Shown here: piece after piece, positions 49,272 to 64,000 of the stretch | How positions within the stretch are numbered: the stretch's first letter is position 1 | How the letters are laid out: every line of letters begins with the position of its first letter | DNA from: Pseudomonas oligotrophica | GTDB lineage: Bacteria; Pseudomonadota; Gammaproteobacteria; Pseudomonadales; Pseudomonadaceae | DNA length: 64,000 bases | NCBI RefSeq assembly: GCF_021726475.1 | Contig: NZ_JAKJRU010000005.1 | Location: forward strand, 124,001 to 188,000 | Direction: 5' to 3' | Program-made: the position numbers and the translations under genes | Notes under the pieces: model-generated | Seen by the model: the letters and a program-made list of their open reading frames with translations, nothing else | Databases searched by the model: none | What the model was told of the DNA's origin: nothing

Positions 49272-50684
49272 TCAGCGCGCCGGCGCGATGAAGGTGCTGT
49301 CGGTCACCACGCGACCCTCCGGCGCATCGAGCGGGACCACCTCGAAATACAGCGGGCGGGCGCTGCCCTTGCCGTCTTCCACCAGCCGCGCCACGCTCAC
49401 CGGTACGTCGCGGATCTCCCCTGCGGCCAGGCGCAACTCGCCGGGGCCCTGCAGCGCCAGCCCGTCCGAGTCGGTCAGGGCGATCAGGTAGCGCTGCGGG
49501 GCCTGCGTCTTGTTGATGACCTTCAGGCTGTAGATGTTCTCGATCTGGCCGGCGGCATTCTCGCGGAACAGCCCGCGATCACGCGTCACGTCCAGCGACA
49601 CCAGCGGCCGCGCGGCCAGCGCCCAGGCGAAGGCGCCGATCATTAGCAGCAGGGCGGCGGCATAGCCGACCAGGCGCGGTCGCAACAGGCGCGTGCGTTC
49701 GCCGGCCAGTTCGGCTTCCGAGCCGTAGCGCACCAGGCCGCGGGCGTAGCCAAGCTTGTCCATGACGCTGTCGCAGGCGTCGATGCAGGCGGCGCAGCCG
49801 ATGCATTCCAGCTGCAGGCCGTCGCGGATGTCGATCCCGGTCGGGCAGACTTGCACGCACAGCGTGCAGTCGACACAGTCACCCAGCCCCTGCGCCTGGG
49901 CGTCGCTGTCCTTGCGCCGGGCGCCGCGGGGCTCGCCGCGGGTCGCGTCGTAGGCGATGGCCAGGGTGTCGCGGTCGAACATCACGCTCTGGAAGCGCGA
50001 GTAGGGGCACATGTCGCGGCAGACCTTCTCGCGCAGCCAGCCGGCGTTGAGGTAGGTCGCGGCGGTGAAGAACGCCACCCAGAACGCGCTGGCGCTGTCC
50101 AGGCGCAGGCCGGCGAGGTCGGCAAGCAGCGGGCGGATCGGCATGAAGTAGCCGACGAAGGTTACCGCCGTGGCCAGGGCGATGCCGAGCCAGAGCCCGT
50201 GCTTGGCGGTGCGCCGAGCCAGCTTGGCGGCCGACCAGGGCGCGGCGTCGAGCTTCAGGCGCTGGCCGCGGTCGCCTTCGCTGACCTTCTCGGCCCACAT
50301 GAACATCCAGGTCCAGACACTTTGCGGGCAGGCGTAGCCGCACCACACGCGACCGGCGAACACGGTGATGGCGAACAGGCCGAAGGCGCAGATGATCAGC
50401 AGCGCCGAGAGCAGGACGAAATCCTGCGGCCAGAAGGTCGCGCCGAAGATGTGGAACTGGCGGCCTTGCAGATCCCAGAGCACCGCCTGGCGACCGTTCC
50501 AGTTCAGCCAGGCGGTGGCGAAGAACAACAGCATCAGCGCGCCGGCGCCGAGCAGGCGCAGGTTGCGAAAGCGTCCGCGGAAGCCGCGGGTGTGGATCGG
50601 CCCGCCGGCCTGGGCCGGGGTCAGGCGTACGGGGCGCCGGGGGTCGAGCGTCTCGACGGCCCGTACGGGGATTCGATCGTTCAT
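49272..50684 (-). CDS. ccoG: CcoG (FixG/RdxA), cbb3 oxidase assembly copper reductase
   Basis: The 470-residue membrane protein has an N-terminal span pair, the conserved VWCGYACPQSVWTWMF, two [4Fe-4S] motifs CVDCTLCVQVCP and CIGCAACIDAC, and a C-terminal periplasmic Ig-like domain (about 365-470). CcoG reduces Cu(II) for insertion into cbb3 cytochrome oxidase. Start ATG 50684 (MNDRIPVRAVE) fits family starts; ATG 50696 would add four residues. No cco structural genes are in the window. Cbb3 oxidases contain c-type subunits matured by the ccm genes here. Confidence 0.94.
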   Translation of the reverse strand: MNDRIPVRAVETLDPRRPVRLTPAQAGGPIHTRGFRGRFRNLRLLGAGALMLLFFATAWLNWNGRQAVLWDLQGRQFHIFGATFWPQDFVLLSALLIICAFGLFAITVFAGRVWCGYACPQSVWTWMFMWAEKVSEGDRGQRLKLDAAPWSAAKLARRTAKHGLWLGIALATAVTFVGYFMPIRPLLADLAGLRLDSASAFWVAFFTAATYLNAGWLREKVCRDMCPYSRFQSVMFDRDTLAIAYDATRGEPRGARRKDSDAQAQGLGDCVDCTLCVQVCPTGIDIRDGLQLECIGCAACIDACDSVMDKLGYARGLVRYGSEAELAGERTRLLRPRLVGYAAALLLMIGAFAWALAARPLVSLDVTRDRGLFRENAAGQIENIYSLKVINKTQAPQRYLIALTDSDGLALQGPGELRLAAGEIRDVPVSVARLVEDGKGSARPLYFEVVPLDAPEGRVVTDSTFIAPAR

Positions 50685-50921
50685 GGGGGTATCCATCAGG
50701 CAGTTTCGGACGCGCGCATCTTCGGCCAGCCGCTGTTTGCATTACAGACTCAGGTTGCGCTGCAAAAAGCGGATCAGATGGCGGCGCGGTGTTTTCCGGG
50801 AGCGGCTGATCCGGCTTTTTCCGACGTGACTGAGGCTGTCTGCCGGGCGTGCCCTGCGGCATAGTGGCGGGTCGCGCCGGGCCTGCCTCGGCGCGAGCTG
50901 GACAGAATAAGGAGAACAACG

Positions 50922-51275
50922 GTGTTGAAAGGCCTTTTCGTGCTGGTACTGCTGCAACTGCTGGGGGCGACCGCCAGCGCGCTGTGGTTGCCGATGCTGC
51001 CCGGCCCCATCATCGGGCTGATGCTGTTGCTGGTCGGACTGATGTTCCGCGGCAGCGTCCCGGAGCCGCTGCAGCAGGCGGCGGCCGTGCTGCTCAAGTA
51101 CCTGCCGCTGCTGCTGATGATCCACGCCGCGGGCATCATGACCAGCTATGAGCTGCTGCTCGGCGAGCTGGGTGTGGTCATGGCCGCGCTGCTGGCCTCG
51201 CTGCTGGTGACCATCCCGGTGTGCGGCTGGCTGCTGCAGTTCCTTGCCAGGCGCATGGGAGCGATGGACAAATGA
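50922..51275 (+). CDS. lrgA: LrgA/CidA-family holin-like protein
   Basis: The 117-residue protein has four membrane spans starting LFVLVLLQLLGATASALW with the family segment LPGPIIGLMLLLVGLM and PLLLMIHAAGIMTSYELL. LrgA/CidA proteins modulate murein hydrolase activity, and related proteins act in pyruvate or glycolate transport. GTG at 50922 has AAGGAG upstream. The stop overlaps lrgB. Confidence 0.9.
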   Translation: MLKGLFVLVLLQLLGATASALWLPMLPGPIIGLMLLLVGLMFRGSVPEPLQQAAAVLLKYLPLLLMIHAAGIMTSYELLLGELGVVMAALLASLLVTIPVCGWLLQFLARRMGAMDK

Positions 51276-51964
51276 GCGCCTGGCAGAGCTTCATCGAACA
51301 TCCGCTGTTCGCCATCGGCCTGACCCTGCTGGCCTTCCAGGCCGCCGTGGCGCTCTACCAGCGCAGCGGCTGGCTGGTGCTGCAACCGGTGCTGGTGGGC
51401 ATGCTGCTGATCGTCGCGGTACTCGTCCTGTGCGGCATCGACTACCGCGACTACCGCCAGGATGCCGAGCCGATCGCCTGGCTGCTCGGCCCGGCCACCG
51501 TGGCCCTGGCCGTGCCGCTGCGGCAGAACCTGGCGCGTATCCGCCAGCTGTTCTGGCCGATCGTCATCACCCTGGTGGTCGCCGGCGTGCTGACCGTCGC
51601 GGTGACGCTCGCCATCTGCTGGCTGCTGGGCGCCAGCGATGCCCTGGCCATGAGCCTGGCGCCCAAGTCGGTGACCATGCCGATCGCCATGCTGGTGGCC
51701 GAGCAGATCGGCGGCGTCGCCGCGCTGGCCGCGGTGATGGTGATGCTCACCGGCGTGATCGGCACCGCCCTCGGGCCGCTGCTGCTCGGCCTGGCGCGCG
51801 TCGAACACCCGGCCGCCCGCGGCTTCAGCTACGGCCTCAACGCCCACGCCATCGGCACCGCCCACGCCCTGCAGGAAAACCAGGAATGCGGCGCTTTCGC
51901 CGCCCTGGCGATGAGCCTGCTGGGCGTGGTCACCGCCGTGCTGATGCCCTGGTTGCTGGGCTGA
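51272..51964 (+). CDS. lrgB: LrgB/CidB-family membrane protein
   Basis: This 230-residue protein has about seven spans, with family motifs LGPATVALAVPL, LAPKSVTMPIAML and RGFSYGLNAHAIGTAHAL. It forms a unit with LrgA (ATGA overlap). Together they resemble the plant PLGG1 glycolate/glycerate and bacterial pyruvate transporter pairs, so transport is as likely as autolysis control. Confidence 0.92.
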   Translation: MSAWQSFIEHPLFAIGLTLLAFQAAVALYQRSGWLVLQPVLVGMLLIVAVLVLCGIDYRDYRQDAEPIAWLLGPATVALAVPLRQNLARIRQLFWPIVITLVVAGVLTVAVTLAICWLLGASDALAMSLAPKSVTMPIAMLVAEQIGGVAALAAVMVMLTGVIGTALGPLLLGLARVEHPAARGFSYGLNAHAIGTAHALQENQECGAFAALAMSLLGVVTAVLMPWLLG

Positions 51965-52049
51965 GCCGTCCGGCCTGACCGGCGGGGCGAACGGTCGTTC
52001 GGTCGAACCCTCCAAATTCAGACTGGACGACTGATAAGCGAGGCGAGCC

Positions 52050-52262
52050 ATGGCCAGCGAGAAAGCATCGGACCCGATCATCCCCGGCAGCCCCGAGCTG
52101 CCGGGCCGCGGGCGTACCGACCTGAACCCTAGCGACGAGGCGGGCATCGACGAACTGCCCGGCAACGAAGGCAACCTCCCCCGCGAGCGTGGCGACGACA
52201 CCAGGCTGCCGGATACCGACCCGGATAACGCGGAGAGGGAGGGCACTCCCGGCCCGCGCTGA
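52050..52262 (+). CDS. 70-residue disordered acidic protein
   Basis: The product is rich in Asp, Glu, Pro, Gly and Arg (for example GSPELPGRGRTDLNPSDEAG) and has no hydrophobic segment. It resembles small hydrophilic stress-type proteins but no family is recognised. A clear terminator follows 27 bases after the stop, which supports it as a real transcribed gene. Confidence 0.6.
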   Translation: MASEKASDPIIPGSPELPGRGRTDLNPSDEAGIDELPGNEGNLPRERGDDTRLPDTDPDNAEREGTPGPR

Positions 52263-52288
52263 GTCCTGGGTTTTCCCGGCACAAAGAA

Positions 52289-52320
52289 AAAGCCCCTGAG
52301 TCGCGAAACTCAGGGGCTTT
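52289..52320. terminator. Bidirectional terminator, 70-aa gene / tRNA-Ser
   Basis: AAAGCCCCTGAG (52289-52300), loop of 8, CTCAGGGGCTTT (52309-52320). The 12-bp stem has A-run and T-run flanks, so it can end transcription from both sides. Confidence 0.88.
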
Positions 52321-52325
52321 CGATG

Positions 52326-52415
52326 TGGCGGTGAGGAAGGGATTCGAACCCTTGATACGGTTTCCCGTATACACACTTTCCAGGCGTGCTCCTTCAACCA
52401 CTCGGACACCTCACC
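52326..52415 (-). tRNA. tRNA-Ser (GGA)
   Basis: On the minus strand a 90-base class II tRNA starts GGTGAGGTGTCCGAGTGG, has anticodon GGA in CCTGGAAAG, a long variable arm (TATACGGGAAACCGTA) and ends CCTCACCGCCA with encoded CCA. Confidence 0.97.
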
Positions 52416-52450
52416 GGATCTCGACGGGCTGCTGTCCGTCGAGGCGCGCT

Positions 52451-52479
52451 AATTTAGCCGAACGAATTTTGAATGGCAA
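52451..52479 (-). promoter_or_regulatory. tRNA-Ser promoter
   Basis: Minus strand: TTGCCA (52479-52474), 17-base spacer, TAAATT (52456-52451), followed by AGCGCGCC, a GC-rich discriminator. Confidence 0.7.
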
Positions 52480-52700
52480 AAACTTTTTGAGTTTTTTCAT
52501 GGATTTATCCGGCTGTGGCGACCGGTGCGGGCAAGCGCGTGGGCCCCTCGTGCGGCGCTCGGGCTGGCGGGGGAGCGTGCGCGAACGGCGGCGAACAGGG
52601 CGCGAAACGTGACCCGGCGGTCAGTCACGGCGCTTTACCGGGCTCTTTCGGCTGGGTAACGTCGGCGCACCCAAAACAAGACCCACCAAAGGACGCCGCC

Positions 52701-54736
<2,036 letters not shown>

Positions 54737-54789
54737 TACACGACCGGAGCGGCCCTGCCGCTCCTTCACATTGCGAGAGAGCGATTCCG

Positions 54790-55071
54790 ATGAGCGACAG
54801 CCTGCAACTGATTCTGGAAGATACCGACGGCACCCAGCTGGTGACCTCCTGCACCCGTTTTGCCGTGATGTGGCAGGGCCGCGAAGTGTGGATCCAGCAG
54901 GTCGGCAACGACCAGCTGATGATCGGCGTGGACGTGGAGGAGGGCGATACCGAGTACGCCAACCTGCTGCTGCGTCCGCTGGCGACCAACCTGGTCAGCC
55001 TGGAGCTGGAAATGGAGCCGATCGAGGCCGATGACGACGGTCACGTCCACGGGCCTGACTGCAACCACTGA
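54790..55071 (+). CDS. Small acidic protein with His/Cys tail
   Basis: The 93-residue protein has a beta-rich predicted core (LQLILEDTDGTQLVTSCTRF, REVWIQQVGNDQLMIGVDVE) and ends in DDDGHVHGPDCNH, a compact cluster of His, Cys and Asp that could bind metal. AGAG before the ATG acts as ribosome site. It is 53 bases after aruC. I recall no named function. Confidence 0.75.
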   Translation: MSDSLQLILEDTDGTQLVTSCTRFAVMWQGREVWIQQVGNDQLMIGVDVEEGDTEYANLLLRPLATNLVSLELEMEPIEADDDGHVHGPDCNH

Positions 55072-55139
55072 GGTCGCAACGATCTCCGTGCCGGTGACGC
55101 GCACATCCTGGCCGTCACCGCGGGCTGAAATACCGCCCG

Positions 55140-55172
55140 GCCCGGCGCAATGCGAAGCGTGTTGCGCCGGGC
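55140..55172. terminator. Hairpin between convergent genes
   Basis: GCCCGGCGCAA (55140-55150) and TTGCGCCGGGC (55162-55172) form a perfect 11-bp stem with an 11-base loop, followed by CTTCTCCTT. It lies between the stops of the small acidic-protein gene and ptrB. Confidence 0.7.
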
Positions 55173-55215
55173 CTTCTCCTTCGGCGGGCCCGGCCGCTGC
55201 CCACCGTGCGCTATG

Positions 55216-57255
55216 TCAGTTTCCGCCGGTCAAGCCGAACACCTTGAGGATGAAGGCGTACTCCAGCGCCACGTCCTTGAGCGCCTGGTAGCGACCGCTC
55301 ATGCCGCCGTGACCGGCGCCGAACTCGGTCTTGAGCAGCAGCAGGTTGTCGTCGGTGCGGGTGGCACGCAGCTTGGCGACCCACTTGGCGGCCTCCCAGT
55401 ACTGCACGCGGCTGTCGTTGTAGCCGGCCACGGCCAGCAGCGGCGGGTAGGCCTGGGCGCGGACGTTCTCATAGGGCGCATAGGCGCGGATGCGTTCGTG
55501 CACCTCGGGCTGGTTCGGGTCGCCCCATTCGTCGTACTCGGTCACGGTCAGCGGCAGGTCGGCGTTGAGCATGGTGTTGAGCACGTCGACGAAGGGCACC
55601 TCGGCGATCGCCGCACCGAACAGATCCGGACGCAGGTTGAGCACGGCACCGATCAGCAGGCCGCCGGCACTGCCGCCGCTGATGGCCAGGCGTGGCGAGG
55701 TGGTGTAGCCGTCGGCCAGCAGCTGCTCGGCGCAGGCGATGAAGTCGCTGAAGGTGTTCGGCTTGTGTTCCAGCTTGCCGGCGCGGTACCAGGCCTCGCC
55801 CAGATCGCCGCCGCCACGCACATGCGCGATGGCGAAGACGAAGCCGCGGTCGAGCAGCGACAGCCGCGCGTGGGAGAACCAGGGGTCGAGGCTGTGACCG
55901 TAGGCGCCGTAACCGTAGAGGTATAGCGGTGCGGGCTTGCCGAAGCTGTCGCGGCGGCCGACCAGGCTGATGGGAATCTGCGTACCGTCCTGGGCGGTGG
56001 CCCAGATGCGCCGACTTTCATAGGCGTCCGCATCGAAGGGACCTTCCACCGGGGTTTCCTTGAGCACCGCCTGCGTGCCGTCGGCCAGGGTCAGCTGGCG
56101 GATCTGCGCCGGGCGATTCAGCGCCTCGTAGCGCAGGCGGATCACCGTGCTGGTGAATTCCAGTGAGTTCTGCACGTGCAGGCTGTAGGCCGCATCGGGC
56201 AATTGCAGGCGATAGGGTTGGATGCCCTGCGGTCGTACCTCGATCACCGGCAGGCCGCTCTCGCGCAGGGTCAGAGTGATTGCCTCGGCGTTCAGGCTGA
56301 CATCCTCGAGCATCACCGCATCGTCATGCGGGACCAGCTCCTGCCAGTGCTCGCGGCCTGGCTCGGCCTCGCTGGCGTGATAAAGGGCGAAGTTGATGCC
56401 CGCCTGGTTGCTGCGGATCAGCCAGCGCCACTGGCCTTCGTACAGGCCATGATCGGGGAAGTACTCGTGATCCTCCTGGCGCGGTGCCAGGCAGGTCCAG
56501 CTGCCCTCCGGCTGGTCCGCCGACAACACCCAGGCTTCGCTGGTGGTCTTGCTGTGGGAAAGGATGACCAGCTGGCGCTCGGAGCTGGCGCGGTAGCAAT
56601 GCACGAAGAAGCGCCCGTCCGGGTCGTGATAAACCTCGCTGCTGTCCGTATCGCCAAGGCGGTGGCGGTAGATCCGGTGCGGGCGGTGGGTGTCGTCCAG
56701 CTCGCCGTAGAACAGGGTCTGGCTGTCGTTGGCCCAGGTCATGCTGCCGTCGCAGTTGTCGAAGGGCAGCTCTGTTATCGCGTCGCTGGCCAGGTCCTTG
56801 ACGTAAAGCCGGTAGATCTCGTCGCCTTCGCGGTCGAGGCTGTAGGCGAGCTTGCCGTGGTCCTGACTGACGCTGAATGCGCCCAGCGAGAGGAAGCCGC
56901 CACCGGCCAGCTCGTTGGGGTCGAGCAGCAGCTGTTCGGCGCTTTCATCGACGTTCAGCGAACCATCCAGCGGGCGCGGGCAGCGGTAGTGCCGCGGATA
57001 CTCGTCGCCCGCGGTGGTGCGCTGGTAGTACAGCCACGGGCCCCAGGGGGCGGGCAGTGACAGATCGGTTTCGCGGATGCGGCCCTTGATCTCCTGGAAC
57101 AGCGTCTCGCGCAGGTCGGCCTGGTCGGCGAGCTGTTCCTCGAGATAGGCATTCTCCGCCTTGAGGTGGTCGAGGACTGCCGGGGTGTCGCGATTCTCCA
57201 GCCAGCGATAGGGATCGGCGCCGGTGTCGGTGCGGGCGATGGGGGGACGGGACAT
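55216..57255 (-). CDS. ptrB: Oligopeptidase B (S9A serine peptidase)
   Basis: The 679-residue enzyme has an N-terminal seven-bladed propeller domain (about 60-390) and a C-terminal alpha/beta-hydrolase domain with nucleophile Ser529 in SGGSAGGLL, AGYNDSRVQYWE (Asp region) and GAGHGGMSGRY (His). It cleaves peptides after Lys or Arg. The acidic pair for basic P1 residues should lie in YRAGKLEHK... region. ATG at 57255 (MSRPPIARTD) is chosen; the in-frame extension to 57390 lacks family character. Confidence 0.94.
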   Translation of the reverse strand: MSRPPIARTDTGADPYRWLENRDTPAVLDHLKAENAYLEEQLADQADLRETLFQEIKGRIRETDLSLPAPWGPWLYYQRTTAGDEYPRHYRCPRPLDGSLNVDESAEQLLLDPNELAGGGFLSLGAFSVSQDHGKLAYSLDREGDEIYRLYVKDLASDAITELPFDNCDGSMTWANDSQTLFYGELDDTHRPHRIYRHRLGDTDSSEVYHDPDGRFFVHCYRASSERQLVILSHSKTTSEAWVLSADQPEGSWTCLAPRQEDHEYFPDHGLYEGQWRWLIRSNQAGINFALYHASEAEPGREHWQELVPHDDAVMLEDVSLNAEAITLTLRESGLPVIEVRPQGIQPYRLQLPDAAYSLHVQNSLEFTSTVIRLRYEALNRPAQIRQLTLADGTQAVLKETPVEGPFDADAYESRRIWATAQDGTQIPISLVGRRDSFGKPAPLYLYGYGAYGHSLDPWFSHARLSLLDRGFVFAIAHVRGGGDLGEAWYRAGKLEHKPNTFSDFIACAEQLLADGYTTSPRLAISGGSAGGLLIGAVLNLRPDLFGAAIAEVPFVDVLNTMLNADLPLTVTEYDEWGDPNQPEVHERIRAYAPYENVRAQAYPPLLAVAGYNDSRVQYWEAAKWVAKLRATRTDDNLLLLKTEFGAGHGGMSGRYQALKDVALEYAFILKVFGLTGGN

Positions 57256-61035
<3,780 letters not shown>

Positions 61036-61117
61036 GCCGCGCTGACTGACAGCCGCGATCGACTGGGCTAGGCTGTCGCCAGTCGTTCGTCGCTGTACGA
61101 ATGCCGTTGAGTCATCA

Positions 61118-61145
61118 AAAGCCGGGGGCTACCTTCCCCGGCTTT
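61118..61145 (+). terminator. Intrinsic terminator after fadA
   Basis: AAAGCCGGGG (61118-61127), 8-base loop, CCCCGGCTTT (61136-61145). The DUF1653 gene begins 18 bases later, so read-through could serve that gene. Confidence 0.8.
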
Positions 61146-61163
61146 GCATTTCTGGAGGTTCGC

Positions 61164-61391
61164 ATGCAGGTCCAGCCAGGGCGCTATCGTCACTACAAGG
61201 GGCCGGAATATCGGGTGTTCGCCGTGGCGCGTCATTCGGAAACCGAGGAGTGGATGGTGTTCTACCAGGCGCTGTATGGTGATCAGGGGCTGTGGGTCCG
61301 CCCGCTGTCGATGTTCGTCGAATCGGTCGAGGTCGATGGCAAAAGCGTGCCTCGTTTCGCCCTGGTCGAGGCCGAGCCCGGCCGTTTCTGA
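61164..61391 (+). CDS. DUF1653 family protein
   Basis: The 75-residue protein starts MQVQPGRYRHYKGPEYRVF and includes the family hallmark YHYKG-like RHYKG, ETEEWMVFYQALYGD and LWVRPLSMF. It is small, soluble and beta-rich. Function is unknown. GGAGG lies at ideal distance from the ATG. The position between fadA and topA matches my recollection of P. aeruginosa gene order. Confidence 0.88.
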   Translation: MQVQPGRYRHYKGPEYRVFAVARHSETEEWMVFYQALYGDQGLWVRPLSMFVESVEVDGKSVPRFALVEAEPGRF

Positions 61392-61426
61392 GCGTCCCGG
61401 GCGGTCGGTTGCGCGGCGCTGGCCGC

Positions 61427-61456
61427 TTGACCTTGCCGCCATCGCCACTATATATA
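61427..61456 (+). promoter_or_regulatory. topA promoter
   Basis: TTGACC (61427-61432) with TATATA at 61449-61454 (16-base spacer) or 61451-61456 (18-base). The run TATATATAGC allows both registers. This gives a leader of about 170 bases before topA. Confidence 0.7.
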
Positions 61457-61631
61457 GCGGTGCTTTTCCGGCAGGGAGGTCACCGGGTCCGCATGGCGGC
61501 TCGACACGGCGACCGGCCCGGCAAGGTCCCGCACGACCTGCCACGCGGTTCGCCCGAGCACTCCGGGCGGCGCATTCCGGGCTTCGCAAGCTCGCCTTCG
61601 TTCACTTCTCGATTCAGGAAATCTCCTCTCC

Positions 61632-64000
61632 ATGGGTAAATCGCTGGTCATCGTGGAATCACCGGCCAAGGCCAAGACCATCAACAAGTACCTGGGCAAC
61701 CAGTACGTGGTGAAGTCGAGTATCGGCCACATCCGCGACCTCCCCACCAGCGGCTCGTCCAGCAAGGAGCCGGCCAAGCGCGGCAAGTCGGCCGAGACCT
61801 CGGCGCTGTCGCCGAAGGAGAAGGCCAAGCGCCAGCTGTTCGCCCGCATGGGCGTCGACCCGGAGCATGGCTGGAAGGCCAAGTACGAGATCCTCCCGGG
61901 CAAGGAAAAGGTGATCGAGGAGCTGCGGCGCCTGGCCAAGGAAGCCGACACCATCTATCTCGCAACCGACTTGGACAGGGAAGGGGAGGCCATCGCCTGG
62001 CACCTGCGCGAATCCATCGGCGGCGACGACGAGCGCTACAAGCGCGTGGTGTTCAACGAGATCACCAAGAAGGCCATCCAGGAGGCCTTCTCCCAGCCGG
62101 GCGAACTGGACATCAACCGGGTCAATGCCCAGCAGGCGCGGCGTTTCCTCGACCGCGTGGTGGGCTACATGGTCTCGCCGCTGCTCTGGGCCAAGATCGC
62201 CCGCGGCCTTTCGGCCGGGCGCGTGCAGTCGGTGGCGGTCAAGCTGGTGGTCGAACGTGAGCGCGAGATCCGCGCCTTCGTCCCGGAAGAATACTGGGAA
62301 GTGCACGCCGACCTGGCCACCGCGCAGCAGGCCAAGGTGCGCTTCGAGGTCGCGCGGCAGAACGGCGAGGCCTTCAAGCCGCTGAACGAGGCGCAGGCCA
62401 ATGCCGCGCTGGCCAAGCTCAAGGGCGCCAGCTACACGGTTTCCAAGCGTGAGGACAAGCCGACCAGCAGCAAGCCGTCGGCGCCGTTCATCACCTCCAC
62501 GCTGCAGCAGGCGGCGAGCAATCGCCTGGGCTTCGGCGTGAAGAAGACCATGATGATGGCTCAGCGCCTGTACGAGGCCGGCTACATCACCTACATGCGT
62601 ACCGACTCGACCAACCTGTCGGCCGATGCGCTGGCCATGGCCCGTGGCTTCATCGAAAGCGAGTTCGGCAGCCAGTATCTGCCGGAGAAGCCCAACCTCT
62701 ATTCGAGCAAGGAAGGCGCCCAGGAGGCCCACGAGGCAATTCGCCCGTCCGACGTCAACCTGCGGCCGAACCAGCTGTCGGGCATGGAACGCGATGCCGA
62801 GCGCCTCTACGAGCTGATCTGGCGCCAGTTCGTCGCCTGCCAGATGCCGCCGGCGCAGTACCTGTCCACCAGCGTCACGGTCAGCGCCGGCGAGTTCGAG
62901 TTGCGTGCCAAGGGCCGCATCCTCAAGTTCGACGGTTACACCCGGGTGATGCCGCAGCAGAGCAAGACCGGCGAAGACGACGTGCTGCCGGAGATGAAGC
63001 AGGGCGAGGCGATGAGCCTGCTGGCACTCGACCCCAGCCAGCATTTCACCAAGCCCCCGGCGCGCTATTCCGAAGCGAGCCTGGTCAAGGAGATGGAGAA
63101 GCGTGGTATCGGCCGGCCATCCACCTATGCGGCGATCATCTCCACCATCCAGGATCGCGGCTACGTGTCGCTGCACAACCGTCGCTTCTACGCCGAGAAG
63201 ATGGGCGAGATCGTCACCGAGCGCCTCTCCGAGAGCTTCGAGAACCTGATGGACTACGGCTTCACCGCCGGCATGGAAGAGCATCTGGACGACGTCGCCC
63301 AGGGCGAACGCGAGTGGAAGCACGTGCTCGACGAGTTCTACGGTGACTTCCGCCGCAAGCTCGAGGTGGCCGAGTCGCCGGAAAACGGCATGCGCGCCAA
63401 CCAGCCGACCCTGACGGATATCCCGTGCAAGGTCTGCGGCCGGCCGATGATGATCCGTACCGCCTCGACCGGCGTGTTCCTCGGCTGCTCCGGCTACAGC
63501 CTGCCGCCGAAGGAACGCTGCAAGTCGACCATCAACCTGATTCCCGGCGACGAAATCGCTGCCGACGACGAAGGCGAGTCCGAATCCCTGGTGCTCTTGG
63601 GCAAGCGCCGCTGCCCGATCTGCAGCAACGCCATGGACGCTTACCTGGTCGACGAGAAGCACAAGCTGCACATCTGCGGCAACAACCCCGACTGCAGCGG
63701 CTATGAGGTCGAGGAAGGCCAGTTCCGCATCAAGGGCTACGAAGGCCCGAGCCTGGAATGCGATAAGTGCGGTAGCGAGATGCAGCTCAAGACCGGTCGT
63801 TTCGGCAAATTCTTCGGTTGCACCAACGCCGAATGCAAGAACACCCGCAAGCTGTTGAAGAACGGCGAGCCGGCGCCGCCGAAGATGGATGCGGTGAAGA
63901 TGCCGGAACTCAAGTGCGAGAAGGTCGACGACACCTACGTGCTGCGTGACGGTGCTTCCGGGCTGTTCCTTGCCGCCAGCCAGTTTCCGAAGAATCGCGA
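61632..64000 (+). CDS. topA: DNA topoisomerase I (partial, 3' end outside window)
   Basis: The visible 789 residues start [20 protein letters not shown] (Toprim), with acidic triad [26 protein letters not shown] and the active-site Tyr321 in [10 protein letters not shown]. Three Cys4 zinc-ribbon motifs follow (CKVCG with C-N-terminal partner near 597-620, CPICS near 658, CDKCG near 710). It relaxes negative supercoils. The frame stays open to the window edge, so the C-terminal end is not seen. It has a strong A/T-rich promoter. Confidence 0.97.
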   Translation, partial: MGKSLVIVESPAKAKTINKYLGNQYVVKSSIGHIRDLPTSGSSSKEPAKRGKSAETSALSPKEKAKRQLFARMGVDPEHGWKAKYEILPGKEKVIEELRRLAKEADTIYLATDLDREGEAIAWHLRESIGGDDERYKRVVFNEITKKAIQEAFSQPGELDINRVNAQQARRFLDRVVGYMVSPLLWAKIARGLSAGRVQSVAVKLVVEREREIRAFVPEEYWEVHADLATAQQAKVRFEVARQNGEAFKPLNEAQANAALAKLKGASYTVSKREDKPTSSKPSAPFITSTLQQAASNRLGFGVKKTMMMAQRLYEAGYITYMRTDSTNLSADALAMARGFIESEFGSQYLPEKPNLYSSKEGAQEAHEAIRPSDVNLRPNQLSGMERDAERLYELIWRQFVACQMPPAQYLSTSVTVSAGEFELRAKGRILKFDGYTRVMPQQSKTGEDDVLPEMKQGEAMSLLALDPSQHFTKPPARYSEASLVKEMEKRGIGRPSTYAAIISTIQDRGYVSLHNRRFYAEKMGEIVTERLSESFENLMDYGFTAGMEEHLDDVAQGEREWKHVLDEFYGDFRRKLEVAESPENGMRANQPTLTDIPCKVCGRPMMIRTASTGVFLGCSGYSLPPKERCKSTINLIPGDEIAADDEGESESLVLLGKRRCPICSNAMDAYLVDEKHKLHICGNNPDCSGYEVEEGQFRIKGYEGPSLECDKCGSEMQLKTGRFGKFFGCTNAECKNTRKLLKNGEPAPPKMDAVKMPELKCEKVDDTYVLRDGASGLFLAASQFPKNR

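Overview
The window is high-GC DNA (roughly two thirds G+C by eye) from a gammaproteobacterium of the Pseudomonas / Stutzerimonas (P. stutzeri) type. The evidence is the FleQ-FleS-FleR flagellar cascade, EarP with EF-P carrying Arg32, a CcoG/cbb3 maturation gene, a type II DAHP synthase, and two blocks whose order resembles that of pseudomonads as I recall it: tpm-htpX-alaA-msrB-gpx and fadB-fadA-DUF1653-topA. It reads as ordinary chromosome. I see no insertion sequence, prophage, integrase, CRISPR array or rRNA operon.

Layout. 1-1771 (minus): a FlhB C-domain-like protein and a FliK-type protein. 1907-9287 (plus): the complete cytochrome c maturation operon ccmABCDEFGHI and a small lipoprotein. 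9322-14217 (plus): fliT behind a sigma-28 promoter, then fleQ, then fleS-fleR behind a sigma-54 promoter. 14274-21156: housekeeping and redox genes (tpm, htpX, alaA, msrB, gpx, a DUF815 ATPase, a glutathione transferase). 21269-21593: a tRNA-Glu/tRNA-Gly unit. 21655-27121: a reactive-sulfur island with two unrelated cysteine-only repressors (a histidine-free CsoR-family protein and a BigR-like ArsR protein), two YeeE/YedE-type carriers, DUF2892, DUF2141, rhodanese, SulP and a metallo-beta-lactamase-fold persulfide dioxygenase. 27150-30275: a MacAB-like exporter. 30470-33000: a ZIP transporter and a MotA/MotB-type stator pair with its own sigma-28 promoter. 33031-36258: bacterial renalase, 4.5S RNA, earP and efp. 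36381-43016: class II DAHP synthase, a spermidine-synthase-like protein, an unusual chemoreceptor and deaD. 43276-52262: acs, an MscS channel, a periplasmic rhodanese, a MocR regulator, ccoG and lrgAB. 52326-64000: tRNA-Ser, a crotonase-fold protein, aruC, ptrB, fadBA, DUF1653 and the 5' part of topA.

The most interesting items are: (1) the sulfur island, where a perfect AT palindrome overlaps the -10 of the bigR promoter and a perfect ATACCC-N4-GGGTAT repeat lies before the dioxygenase gene; (2) the deaD translation start, which sits in an 11-bp perfect hairpin that also encodes an 11-codon upstream ORF ending in an ATGA overlap with deaD; (3) consensus flagellar promoters that bring fliT and a separate stator pair into the late flagellar regulon. 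Motif positions come from reading the sequence by eye. Family assignments rest on recalled protein families and no database search was run.
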